Positions 1 through 7,735 of a stretch of 64,000 nucleotides of DNA are shown here, one piece after another. The stretch is taken from positions 1 through 64,000 of the forward strand of contig NZ_JAEQ01000013.1 in assembly GCF_000518985.1 (NCBI RefSeq). Reading direction: 5' to 3'. The position numbers and the translations under genes were made by a program. Below the pieces are notes generated by a model that was not told the DNA's origin, searched no databases, and saw only the letters and a program-made list of their open reading frames with translations. Positions within the stretch are counted from its first letter, which is position 1; the number at the start of each line of letters is the position of its first letter. This DNA comes from Chelativorans sp. J32 (GTDB lineage Bacteria; Pseudomonadota; Alphaproteobacteria; Rhizobiales; Rhizobiaceae).

Positions 1-1
1 C

Positions 2-469
2 TACCGCTGGGGACCATGCGGCAAGCGCCTGCGCGGCTTTGCCCCGCACGGCCACTGGCGCACGCTGACCTTCCTCGGCGCTTTGCGCCACGACCGGCTG
101 ACGGCGCCTTGCGTCTTCGACGGACCGATCAACGGCCAGTGTTTCCGCGCCTATGTCGAGCAGCAACTCGTGCTGGTGCTTAAACCAGGCGACATCGTCG
201 TCATGGACAATCTCGGCTCTCACAAGTCGGCCGCCGTCCGGCAGATGATCAAAGCCGCCGGCGCAAGGCTCTGGTATCTGCCCCCATACTCGCCCGACCT
301 CAATCCGATCGAGCAGGCCTTCGCCAAGATCAAGCACTGGATGCGTGCGGCCCAGAAGCGAACCATCGAGGAGACATGGCGGCACATCGGCGGCCTTGTC
401 TCCTCAATCCAGCCCAGCGAATGCAGTAACTACTTCGTCAATGCAGGATACGCTTCCGTCAAAACCTGA
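2..469 (+). mobile_element. IS630-family transposase, C-terminal part (cut by window edge)
   Basis: The reading frame is open from base 2 and runs to a stop at 467-469, so the gene begins outside the window. The visible part holds the end of the DDE catalytic domain: a [10 protein letters not shown] stretch with the second catalytic Asp, and a [12 protein letters not shown] block with the final catalytic acidic residue, the classic IS630/Tc1-like signature. It would cut and paste the element at TA targets. It lies just past the rpoH terminator, in the opposite orientation to rpoH. I could not define the terminal inverted repeat because only one end is visible. Family assignment is strong; completeness of the element is unknown. 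Confidence 0.9.
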
Positions 470-483
470 AAGGCTCTAAGAAA

Positions 484-508
484 AAGCCCTCCCGGATGGG
501 AGGGCTTT
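484..508 (-). terminator. Rho-independent terminator of rpoH
   Basis: An inverted repeat with arms AGCCCTCCC and GGGAGGGCT around a 4-base loop is followed, on the minus strand, by a run of T residues. It sits about 37 bases past the rpoH stop codon and before the transposase gene end, so it ends rpoH transcription. Confidence 0.8.
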
Positions 509-544
509 CAATGTCATCGCGCTGCAGTTTCAGGCAAGACAGCT

Positions 545-1471
545 TCAGACGGAAGCATGCTGTCCTTCGTTCTGCGTCTGGGTGGTGCGGAGCGCCTGGG
601 CCTGACGCTTAGCGGAGGCCTTCACCGCTTCCTGCACCTTTTCGAAGGCGCGCACCTCGATCTGACGCACGCGTTCGCGGCTGATGTCGAACTCGCCGGA
701 AAGCTCTTCCAGCGTCATAGGATCGTCGGAAAGCCGGCGAGCCTCGAAGATCCGGCGTTCCCGATCGTTCAGGACTCCCATGGCGTCTTCCAGCATGCGC
801 CGGCGCGACTCCAATTCGTCCTGCTCAACCAGCATCTCCTCCTGGTTCTCGTGTTCGTCCACAAGCCAGTCCTGCCACTCTCCGGACTCGCCCTCGGTTG
901 CGCGGATCGGCGCGTTGAGGGAAGCGTCGCCCGAAAGACGGCGGTTCATTGAAATGACCTCGTCTTCGCTCACATTGAGCCGTGTGGCGATTTCCGATAC
1001 CTGCTCCGGATTGAGGTCGCCCTCTTCCAGAGCCTGAATCTTGCCTTTCACCTTGCGGAGGTTGAAGAACAACCGCTTCTGGTTCGCCGTGGTGCCCATC
1101 TTCACGAGGCTCCACGAGCGCAGGATATATTCTTGAATAGCCGCCTTGATCCACCACATCGCATATGTAGCCAGGCGGAAGCCGCGTTCGGGTTCGAACT
1201 TCTTGACGGCCTGCATGAGGCCGACATTACCCTCGGAGATGACTTCTCCGATGGGTAAGCCATAGCCGCGATATCCCATGGCGATCTTCGCCACGAGCCG
1301 CAGATGGCTGGTTACAAGCTTATGCGCGGCGTCGGTGTCGCCATGCTCGTGATAACGCTTCGCGAGCATGTACTCCTCTTCCGGCTGAAGCATGGGAAAT
1401 CTACGGATTTCCTCGAGATAGCGGGTGAGACCACCCTCGCCAGATACAATGCTTGGCAATGTCTGGGCCAT
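545..1471 (-). CDS. rpoH: RNA polymerase sigma-32 factor RpoH (heat shock)
   Basis: Sigma factor of the sigma-70 class, 308 residues, the usual RpoH length. Region 2 is intact (RLVAKIAMGYRGYG near residue 58 and the FEPERGFRLATYAMWWIKAAIQ helix near 92-112). The RpoH box, QKRLFFNLRK, lies at 131-140 and separates this protein from RpoD. Region 4 with its helix-turn-helix (SGEFDISRERVRQIE) is near the C-terminus. It directs RNA polymerase to heat-shock promoters, and a candidate target, groESL, is in this window at 59441. Rhizobia often carry two RpoH paralogues; which one this is cannot be told from the sequence alone. Monocistronic, with its own terminator. Confidence 0.96.
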   Translation of the reverse strand: MAQTLPSIVSGEGGLTRYLEEIRRFPMLQPEEEYMLAKRYHEHGDTDAAHKLVTSHLRLVAKIAMGYRGYGLPIGEVISEGNVGLMQAVKKFEPERGFRLATYAMWWIKAAIQEYILRSWSLVKMGTTANQKRLFFNLRKVKGKIQALEEGDLNPEQVSEIATRLNVSEDEVISMNRRLSGDASLNAPIRATEGESGEWQDWLVDEHENQEEMLVEQDELESRRRMLEDAMGVLNDRERRIFEARRLSDDPMTLEELSGEFDISRERVRQIEVRAFEKVQEAVKASAKRQAQALRTTQTQNEGQHASV

Positions 1472-1636
1472 TTAGCACCCTCCTTTCTTCGCCCCCTAGA
1501 GGCGGGCGGACGCGTGGCCGCACCGGTGCGCACCACGACACATAGCCTATATAGGGACAAATGCGGAGAAATAAAAGCTTCCTACGCCGGTCAACAATAC
1601 GTTACCGGGCTCGCGGTATCAATCCGCATTCCGTGA

Positions 1637-2668
1637 TCACAAACTGGCGAAACCGTCGAGAAGTTCCCTCATATCGTCAGGAATTGGGGCTTCGAAATGC
1701 ATCAGCCTTCCAGTTTCGGGGTGGCGGAAGGCAAGGAGTCGCGCGTGCAAGGCCTGCCTGGGAAAGGTGGCGACCTTTTGCGCCAGCTCCGGCGGAAGGC
1801 GGTTGACCTTGGTGCGGAACGCGCGTCCGTAATCGGGATCGCCCAGAAGCGGGTGGCCGATATGCGCCATGTGGACCCGGATCTGGTGCGTGCGTCCGGT
1901 TTCCAGCCGGCATTCGACAAGCGAGGCGATCTGCTCTCCAGGATTCCCGGGGCCGTACCGTTCCAGAACCGTGAAGTGAGTGACTGCATGGCGCGCATCG
2001 GAGCGTCCGGCGGGCACCACGGAACGAAGCGTCCTGTCGCTCGAGGAACGGCCAAGGGGAACATCGATGGTGCCGGATGCGCGATGGGGAGCCCCCCAAA
2101 CAAGCGCGACATAGGCGCGTTCGAGGTCGCCGTCTCGTCCGTGATCCGCGAAAGCTGCGGCGAGCAGGCGGTGGGCATGGTCGCTCTTGGCCACCACCAT
2201 CACGCCGCTCGTGTCGCGATCGAGCCGATGCACGATTCCCGGCCGGCGCACCCCGCCAATCCCCGAAAGGCTTTCGCCGCAATGGTGGATGAGGGCGTTC
2301 ACCAGCGTGCCCGTCCAATTGCCCGGTCCGGGGTGAACCACCAGGCCGGCCGGCTTGTTGATTACGATCAGGGCGTCGTCCTCGTAGAGGATCTCAAGCG
2401 GAATGTCCTCGCCCTGAGGTTCCGGCGTTTCCGGCTCGGGCAGGATGATCCGGTAGGTCTCGTCCATCGAAACCTTTCGCTTGGGTTCGCTCACCACCCG
2501 GCCATCAAGCGTTACCGCGCCTTCGCGGATGAGGGCCTGTATGCGGCTGCGGGAGAATTCCGGTGCGAGTGCCGTCGCAAGCCACTGGTCGAGTCTCTTG
2601 CCTGCGGATCCTTCATCTGCCCGCAACTCTTTCCATCCCGCGCCGGCTTCGCTATCAGGACCACTCAT
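1637..2668 (-). CDS. rluD: 23S rRNA pseudouridine synthase, RluD type (RluA family)
   Basis: Converts uridines in the large-subunit rRNA to pseudouridine. An N-terminal S4 RNA-binding domain covers roughly residues 24-70 (GKRLDQWLA then SRIQALIREGAV). The RluA-family catalytic motif HRLDRDTSG is at 147-155, with Asp150 the expected nucleophile. The C-terminal part has the RTHQIRVHMAHIGHPLLGD block typical of the family. Length (343 residues) fits RluD. It is divergent from the membrane-protein gene at 2699 with 30 bases between starts, a pairing often seen in alphaproteobacteria. RluC is the alternative family member, but the motif set and length favour RluD. Confidence 0.93.
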   Translation of the reverse strand: MSGPDSEAGAGWKELRADEGSAGKRLDQWLATALAPEFSRSRIQALIREGAVTLDGRVVSEPKRKVSMDETYRIILPEPETPEPQGEDIPLEILYEDDALIVINKPAGLVVHPGPGNWTGTLVNALIHHCGESLSGIGGVRRPGIVHRLDRDTSGVMVVAKSDHAHRLLAAAFADHGRDGDLERAYVALVWGAPHRASGTIDVPLGRSSSDRTLRSVVPAGRSDARHAVTHFTVLERYGPGNPGEQIASLVECRLETGRTHQIRVHMAHIGHPLLGDPDYGRAFRTKVNRLPPELAQKVATFPRQALHARLLAFRHPETGRLMHFEAPIPDDMRELLDGFASL

Positions 2669-2698
2669 TTCCGATTTCTCTCACGATTGGAAGAACCC

Positions 2699-3094
2699 AT
2701 GGCCGGGCCGGATGCCTCGCTCGAACCTGATGAAGAGAAACCGCTCGACCCCGCCACGGAGCGCGTGCGCCGCAAACTGGTTCGCTTCATGGTCATCAAT
2801 CTCGGCATTTTGCTCGCCGCGGTTATGGCCGTGGTGTTGGCGCTTGTCTACAAATCCGTGAGCGAGAAGCCTGCCGAAAGAGAAATATCCGCGGTACCCA
2901 CCGTCCCTTCGGGTGAGATGATCTCCGGCACGATCCCTCTGCCTGCGGGAGCCCGCATCATTTCGCATTCCGCTGCGGGAGACAGGCTCACGCTGCTTGT
3001 GGCACTCGCCGACGAAAGCCAAGCGATCTACCTCTACGACATTCCGGCGAGGCAGATAATCGGACGTTTCTCGGTGACGGGCGAAGGACACTAA
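2699..3094 (+). CDS. Small single-pass membrane protein, DUF6476-like
   Basis: A 131-residue protein with an acidic N-terminus, a basic RVRRK stretch, one transmembrane segment at about residues 29-53 and a soluble C-terminal domain with a LLVALADESQAIYLYD strand-rich region. The ATG at 2699 was chosen because upstream codons in the same frame lie inside rluD on the other strand. It is divergent from rluD, a conserved arrangement in this order. From memory the family is DUF6476; function unknown. Confidence 0.75.
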   Translation: MAGPDASLEPDEEKPLDPATERVRRKLVRFMVINLGILLAAVMAVVLALVYKSVSEKPAEREISAVPTVPSGEMISGTIPLPAGARIISHSAAGDRLTLLVALADESQAIYLYDIPARQIIGRFSVTGEGH

Positions 3095-3389
3095 GCGAAG
3101 CTTGGGGCGGCATCCCCACCGGCTACACGATATGAGAACCCGATAGCCTTGCGTCGGGAGAAGCTGGCTTCGCCTCTGTTCGAAGCCTGGACGCCAGCCG
3201 GTGCATGCCGTCCATGAGTCGCAGATGTCGCCGCTCAAGCCTCTGCTCAAGGTATACTGCAGGATGAGCAATACGACGCCAGATAATTCAATTATATAAA
3301 TATCCTTTATCAATAACTCACGCGTTCTCCGTATATAGTCTCCGATAAGCTGACGTAATTTCATAGTCTACTTAATTTATAGGTGTTTT
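3095..3389. other. Non-coding, partly AT-rich intergenic region
   Basis: No convincing gene. The last 120 bases (about 3270-3390) are markedly AT-rich (ATTATATAAATATCC, TCTACTTAATTTATAGG) compared with the GC-rich surroundings, and probably hold the promoter of the lipoprotein gene at 3390. The composition could also mark recently acquired DNA. Confidence 0.4.
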
Positions 3390-3983
3390 ATGGGTCGTTC
3401 ACATATTTTGGCCGCTCTTCTTGTCGGCCTTACTCTTCCGGGCTGTGCCGCTGTAGAGGAGGCATGGAGGCAGGCAACCATGTCGGATCGGGACCGTTGC
3501 CTAAGTTACGGGCATCGTGAAGGCAGTGAGCGGTTTGCAAGTTGTATGCAGAGGCTTTCCATGCAGCGCGAGATACAAGCTGCAAACCGGCGCCGTCAGG
3601 AGGAAATTCAAGCTGCAAACCGTCGTCTCGATGATCTAAGGAACGAGTTTCGGAAGCGGACAGAAGCCGAGGCGGAAAGCCGCAGGCGCGCTGAGATGGA
3701 GGCAGAGACAGAGCGGCGCCGGCGCACGGAAGCTGAAGAAGAAGCCCGCAGGCGCATGCAGGCAGAAGAAGAATCGCGCCGACGCGCAGGGGTCGAGGAA
3801 GAGAGGCGTAGGCGCGCCGAAGCGGAAGCGGATGCCGAAAGGCGCCGGCGCGCGGAAGCGGAAGCAGAAGCCGAAAGGCGCCGGTCTGAGGCCGCAACCA
3901 CTCGTGTATCGCCCGAGCCTCCCTCGCCGTCCATACCGCCCATGCCACCTGCGCCAGACTTGGGCGGTGGTGGCGAATGGTGA
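3390..3983 (+). CDS. Lipoprotein with long charged Arg/Glu/Ala repeat region
   Basis: A 197-residue protein starting with a lipoprotein signal peptide; the lipobox LPGC puts the lipid-modified cysteine at residue 19. Residues 60-170 are an extended, low-complexity, highly charged helix built from imperfect repeats of the form RRRAEAEAEAE, predicted to be coiled coil or single alpha-helix. The C-terminus is Pro-rich. This build (anchor, long charged rod, Pro-rich tip) is that of a periplasmic spacer or structural protein, but similarity searches would be dominated by composition. The upstream region is AT-rich. Function unknown. Confidence 0.7.
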   Translation: MGRSHILAALLVGLTLPGCAAVEEAWRQATMSDRDRCLSYGHREGSERFASCMQRLSMQREIQAANRRRQEEIQAANRRLDDLRNEFRKRTEAEAESRRRAEMEAETERRRRTEAEEEARRRMQAEEESRRRAGVEEERRRRAEAEADAERRRRAEAEAEAERRRSEAATTRVSPEPPSPSIPPMPPAPDLGGGGEW

Positions 3984-4299
3984 GCCGAAGCTAAAGGAAT
4001 AATCGCAGACGGGAAAGAATCAGCTTCGCGCAAGCGATGGTTTGCCGGCTGCGCCTGTTCCTTTTGATATCCAGGCCGCAAAACCCTCTCGGCGAACGAG
4101 TGCTCGTATTGACGGCTCCGGCGCGATTGTCGTCGATGCTGCCACGCGGCGGGGTTTCCCTCAGGGGCCGCGCCGCGCATTCGCGGTTTTCGTGGCGATC
4201 GGCAGGAGCATTTGGAACCGGCTCCACGGAATATTCGAAGAAGCGGTTGGAGGCTGTTGCAATTCCTGCTGATCCCGACTATATCGCGGGCTTCTGAGC
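3984..4299. other. Intergenic region without supported gene
   Basis: About 315 bases between the lipoprotein gene and tRNA-Glu. Short open frames exist on both strands, but none has a ribosome binding site or recognisable protein features. It should contain the tRNA promoter, which I could not place with confidence. Confidence 0.4.
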
Positions 4300-4375
4300 G
4301 CTCCCATCGTCTAGCGGTCTAGGACGCCGCCCTCTCACGGCGGAAACAGGGGTTCGAGTCCCCTTGGGAGTACCA
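4300..4375 (+). tRNA. tRNA-Glu (anticodon CTC)
   Basis: A full cloverleaf can be drawn. The acceptor stem is GCTCCCA (4300-4306) with TGGGAGT (4365-4371). The anticodon stem is CCGCC/GGCGG around the loop at 4332-4338 with anticodon CTC at 4334-4336. The T-arm AGGGG/CCCCT encloses TTCGAGT. Discriminator A and an encoded CCA end at 4375. The anticodon reads GAG (glutamate). Confidence 0.95.
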
Positions 4376-4623
4376 GCTTTCTCCATCAAGTCAGCGCCGG
4401 CTAATGCGACCCCAACTGTGGGCACGCGACTGTTTTTGTGCGCCTATGCGCAGTATTTGGCCGGCTCGCCAAAGGTGAGCAGCCTCAAGCTTCCATCAGG
4501 AAGAGCTCATCGGTTGCGATCGGTATCGGCTGCTTCTATCGCCGATGCCGGACTCAGCGTGCGTTGTGAAAGGCTCTGAGTTATTGAGGCCTGCGCAGGT
4601 GATTCAATGGTGAGGAGGATTTC

Positions 4624-5388
4624 ATGCCCGGCTTTCGTCAAAAATGTCTCGAATCTGAGCGGCTCATCGGGACATTCGCGGCGATCCCACACGCCGTCGC
4701 AATTGAGATTATCGCTTCATCAGGCGTGGATTTTCTTTGCATTGATTGGGAGCATTCCCAGATCGGCCGGGAGCATATCGAGGACCTCATTCGCGCTTCC
4801 GATGTGCATCGGATTCCTGCAATGGTGCGCGTTCCCGGGCATGCGCAGGAATGGATCGCTTCCGTGCTCGATGCAGGTGCGGCAGGTGTGCTCGTCCCGC
4901 GGATCGCAACGGCAGAACAGGCGCGGCGCGCGGTTGCTGCCACGCGTTATCCGCCCTTGGGCGAAAGGGGCGTCGGGCCGGGGCGCGCATCCTGCTACGG
5001 GTACCGCATCCCCGATTACCTCGACACGGCCAACTTGAATATTCTCCTGGCCGTTCAGGTCGAGACGGCGGAGGGGCTCGCGAATATCGACGAGATCGTT
5101 CGTGTCGAGGGCGTGGACATGATCTTTATCGGCCCGGGAGACCTGTCTGTCTCCCTCTCTGCCGGCGGCAGGCCGGGCGCCGAAGAGCTCAATGCTGCAA
5201 TCGGCAGGATCACGGAAGCGGCGCGCGATGCCGGGAAGGCCGTGGGCATCTTCCGTCCGTCGACTGAGGATATCGACGCCTGGTCTGCGCGGGGGATCAG
5301 CTTTTTTATATTGGCCAGCGATACGATGATCCTTGGAGCCGGATTGGCTGCCGCGGCCAAGGCCGCACGGGAGTGCGGGTCGACTTGA
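4624..5388 (+). CDS. HpcH/HpaI aldolase family protein
   Basis: A class II pyruvate-type aldolase of 254 residues, the family's usual size, related to 4-hydroxy-2-oxoheptanedioate and 2-keto-3-deoxyglucarate aldolases. Visible family blocks are SGVDFLCIDWEHSQIG (35-50), RVPG near 76, GAAGVLVPRIATAEQA, the metal-binding VQVETAEGL stretch, and IFIGPGDLS. It would cleave a 2-keto-3-deoxy or hydroxy acid to pyruvate and an aldehyde using a divalent metal. A strong ribosome binding site (GAGGAGG) lies 6 bases before the ATG. No sugar-acid genes are adjacent, so the substrate is open. Confidence 0.85.
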   Translation: MPGFRQKCLESERLIGTFAAIPHAVAIEIIASSGVDFLCIDWEHSQIGREHIEDLIRASDVHRIPAMVRVPGHAQEWIASVLDAGAAGVLVPRIATAEQARRAVAATRYPPLGERGVGPGRASCYGYRIPDYLDTANLNILLAVQVETAEGLANIDEIVRVEGVDMIFIGPGDLSVSLSAGGRPGAEELNAAIGRITEAARDAGKAVGIFRPSTEDIDAWSARGISFFILASDTMILGAGLAAAAKAARECGST

Positions 5389-5436
5389 TTCCAAATCGCG
5401 GTATCCTCGTTTCTGTCCACGAATGGAGCGAATGCG

Positions 5437-5906
5437 ATGGCCAACGAGAAGCCCCGAGCAGGGAGCCCCGAAAACAAGGGGGAAGCCCCCGGTTCTGAGG
5501 TGGCCGCAAAGCCGGTGCTCCTCGCGGGTGGCAATCCTCAAATTCCCAAGGGCTACGGAGACGCTCCTGTGCAGGCCTATATCGCGGCCATGCCCGGCTG
5601 GAAAAGCGATGTCGGCCGCCGCATCGACCAGATCATCACGAGCGTCGTTCCCGAGGTGAGCAAGGCAGTCAAGTGGAATTCCCCTTTTATGGTATCGAGG
5701 GGCAGGGATGGTTTGCCGCCTTTCATTGCTTCACGAAATACATCAAGGTGACCTTCTTCCGCGGAAGCTCGCTCGATCCCCTTCCGCCCGGCAAGTCCAA
5801 GCACAAGGAAGTGCGATATCTTGATGTTTACGAAAACCAGTTGGATGAAGCACAGCTTGCCGATTGGATAAGGCAGGCTAGCCGGCTGCCCGGCGAAAAA
5901 ATGTGA
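5437..5906 (+). pseudogene. DUF1801 (YdhG-like) gene with a frameshift
   Basis: Two overlapping frames together make one DUF1801 protein. The first (from ATG 5437) carries the N-terminal half up to KAVKWNSPF, then runs into unrelated residues. The second picks up at about 5685 with YGIEGQGWFAAFHCFTKYIK and finishes at 5906. The join falls at the homopolymer block TTCCCCTTTTATGG (about 5678-5691), where adding one base restores the frame. So it is either a one-base deletion that inactivates the gene or a sequencing error. The intact family has a fold related to phosphotransferase-system-like or stress proteins of unknown biochemical role. A second DUF1801 gene follows at 5962. Confidence 0.75.
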
Positions 5907-5961
5907 AGGCGCGACCGCGGGCGTGCTCGGTCCTTATAAAGCGCGAAGGAATCGATAATTG

Positions 5962-6387
5962 ATGGAAAAGGGTAGCAAGGAAACCGGCGCGTCGCCCTCT
6001 CAACTGATCGATGCGAGAATCCAGGAACTTAATGATTGGCGCGGCGAGACCCTCGGCCGGATCCGCTCACTCATCAAGGAGGCCGATCCCGAAGTGGTGG
6101 AGGAGTGGAAGTGGAGAGGGGTGCCGGTATGGTCGCATGCCGGGATCATCTGCACCGGTGAAACCTATAAGAACGTCGTCAAGATGACCTTCGCCAAGGG
6201 CGCCTCGTTGGAGGATCCATCCAGCCTTTTCAACTCCAGCCTGGAGGGCAACACCAGGCGGGCGATCGATATCCGTGAAGGCGACAAGATCGATGAGGAA
6301 GCATTGAAAGCGCTCGTTCGCGCTGCCGTCGCACTCAACCTGTCCACCCGTCCCAGCCGAGCTCGAAAAAGTGCAAAGGAGGCTTGA
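5962..6387 (+). CDS. DUF1801 domain-containing protein
   Basis: A 141-residue soluble protein with the DUF1801 pattern: DWRGETLGRIRSLIKEADPEVVEEWKWRGVPVW in the first half and a KMTFAKGASL / DIREGDKIDEEAL C-terminal half. It differs clearly from the frameshifted neighbour at 5437, so the pair is a diverged duplication rather than a recent one. ATG 5962 is preferred; TTG 5959 is possible because GAAGGA lies at 5945-5950. The biochemical role of the family is not established. Confidence 0.8.
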   Translation: MEKGSKETGASPSQLIDARIQELNDWRGETLGRIRSLIKEADPEVVEEWKWRGVPVWSHAGIICTGETYKNVVKMTFAKGASLEDPSSLFNSSLEGNTRRAIDIREGDKIDEEALKALVRAAVALNLSTRPSRARKSAKEA

Positions 6388-6410
6388 GGGCAGCCTGTCG
6401 ACGGACGGTC

Positions 6411-7493
6411 TTAGCCGGCAAGGTTCACCTCCCGAAAAGCCTCTCCCGTCCGGCTCCATTCATCGGGAACGCGGAGGATGCAGGGAATCTTGCGGAGGAT
6501 ATTGGCCGACGGTTGCATGTCGATCATCTCGAACACCGCTTCCAGCATATGCGGCACGTCCTGTTCCGCCATCCCGACGTTCTCCGGCAGGCGGGCAGCA
6601 AAGGAATCCCAGTCGAAGCAGCCAAAGCGAAGGCCGGATCTGCCGCCTCGCTTGTTTCGCTGCATCCACCGCACCACGCCCTCGAGCGTGATGGTGGAAT
6701 TGACGAAAATTCCGAAGCGCTCCGGCAGATCCATTGTTTCAAGCGCTTCCTCGGCCTTCTCCGCCGCGTAGCCTCTTATGATGATCTGGTCCGCCGGCAC
6801 TTCGAGCCCCAACTCGGCATGGGCTTCGCGAAAGCCGCGTAGCCGCTCGGCGGTATTGTGATCGCTCGCGCGCCCGCCGATGAAATAGAGCGGTTCGCGC
6901 ACCCCAAACTCCGCGCGGATGCGGGAAAGAATGATGCGGGTCAGGTCGCGTGCTCCGCCGAAATTGTCCGAAACAACGGAAGGCGAGCGGCTTCCCGGCA
7001 GGTCGAGATTGATCGTCCTGATACCTGCCGCCGCGCATAGCTCGCTGATCCGGTCGGGATCCGTCGCTCCGGTGGCGATCAGCAGGTCCACCTGATAGGA
7101 AACGAGCGCGCGTGCGGCCTCCACTTCCAGTTCCGGTTCGCGCTGCGTGCAGGTGATGACCGGGAAGAGCCCGCGCTGCCGGCTGCGCGCCTCAAATTGC
7201 TCCGCAATCGCGCCGAAATACCGGTTGTCGTATTTGGGCATGATCATGCCCACGATGTTGGAGCGCTCCCGCCGCAGCACGCTCGCTTGCAGATTAAGCG
7301 CGTATCCCTGTTCCTCTGCGATACGGGTAATCCGCTCCGCCAGCTTTTCGCTGATGCGGCGCTTCTTCCAGGTGCCGTTCAGGACAGCGCTCACCGCGCT
7401 GGGAGAGGTCCCGGCGATTTCCGCGATGTCGTAAATCGTTGTCCTTTTTATCGAATTCCCGGCGCCATTGCCGGCGCCACTGCCGTTGTCCAC
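6411..7493 (-). CDS. LacI-family transcriptional regulator of the pentitol cluster
   Basis: A 360-residue LacI/GalR repressor. The N-terminal helix-turn-helix (TTIYDIAEIAGTSPSAVSAV, about residues 18-37) is followed by the hinge helix and the RSNIVGMIMPKYDNRYFGAIAEQFE start of a periplasmic-binding-type sensor domain. It is transcribed away from the ABC importer, dehydrogenase and kinase at 7736-13366, so it is the likely local regulator, responding to a sugar or polyol. A 9-base-arm palindrome at 7559-7588 in the divergent region is the probable operator. Confidence 0.92.
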   Translation of the reverse strand: MDNGSGAGNGAGNSIKRTTIYDIAEIAGTSPSAVSAVLNGTWKKRRISEKLAERITRIAEEQGYALNLQASVLRRERSNIVGMIMPKYDNRYFGAIAEQFEARSRQRGLFPVITCTQREPELEVEAARALVSYQVDLLIATGATDPDRISELCAAAGIRTINLDLPGSRSPSVVSDNFGGARDLTRIILSRIRAEFGVREPLYFIGGRASDHNTAERLRGFREAHAELGLEVPADQIIIRGYAAEKAEEALETMDLPERFGIFVNSTITLEGVVRWMQRNKRGGRSGLRFGCFDWDSFAARLPENVGMAEQDVPHMLEAVFEMIDMQPSANILRKIPCILRVPDEWSRTGEAFREVNLAG

Positions 7494-7523
7494 GCGCTCA
7501 CCCTTTCATGTCGCGATTTGATC

Positions 7524-7552
7524 TTGACACCAAAGCGACGAAACAACAATCT
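7524..7552 (+). promoter_or_regulatory. Candidate sigma-70 promoter of the pentitol operon
   Basis: TTGACA (7524-7529), a 17-base spacer and CAATCT (7547-7552) form a plausible housekeeping promoter just before the palindrome at 7559. The -10 element is imperfect. Confidence 0.45.
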
Positions 7553-7558
7553 TAGCTT

Positions 7559-7588
7559 CATCGATTGAGCACGTATGCACAATCGATG
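7559..7588. promoter_or_regulatory. Palindromic operator candidate for the LacI regulator
   Basis: CATCGATTG (7559-7567) and CAATCGATG (7580-7588) are perfect 9-base inverted repeats with a 12-base spacer. The site lies right after the candidate promoter at 7524-7552, overlapping the expected transcription start, which is the right place for repression by the divergent LacI protein. Confidence 0.55.
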
Positions 7589-7735
7589 GTGCAATGGAAA
7601 ACCGGGCTATGCTGGCCAAACGGCTTGCAGGACGGCGGTTACAAATTCACGGGCAGGGAAGCCTCTCCTCGCGGGAGCCCCTTAAGAATGATTTCAGCTC
7701 TTCTCGGGCTGGAGCGATATGTGGAGGAAACAGAC

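Noticed and set aside
468..4580. Shared string TGAAAGGCTCT at about 468 and 4568 as ends of an IS or composite element
   Set aside because: Eleven bases only, without inverted partner, target duplication or transposase at the second site.
4376..4623. Genomic island attachment site downstream of tRNA-Glu
   Set aside because: No integrase gene and no repeat of the tRNA 3' end were found in the window.
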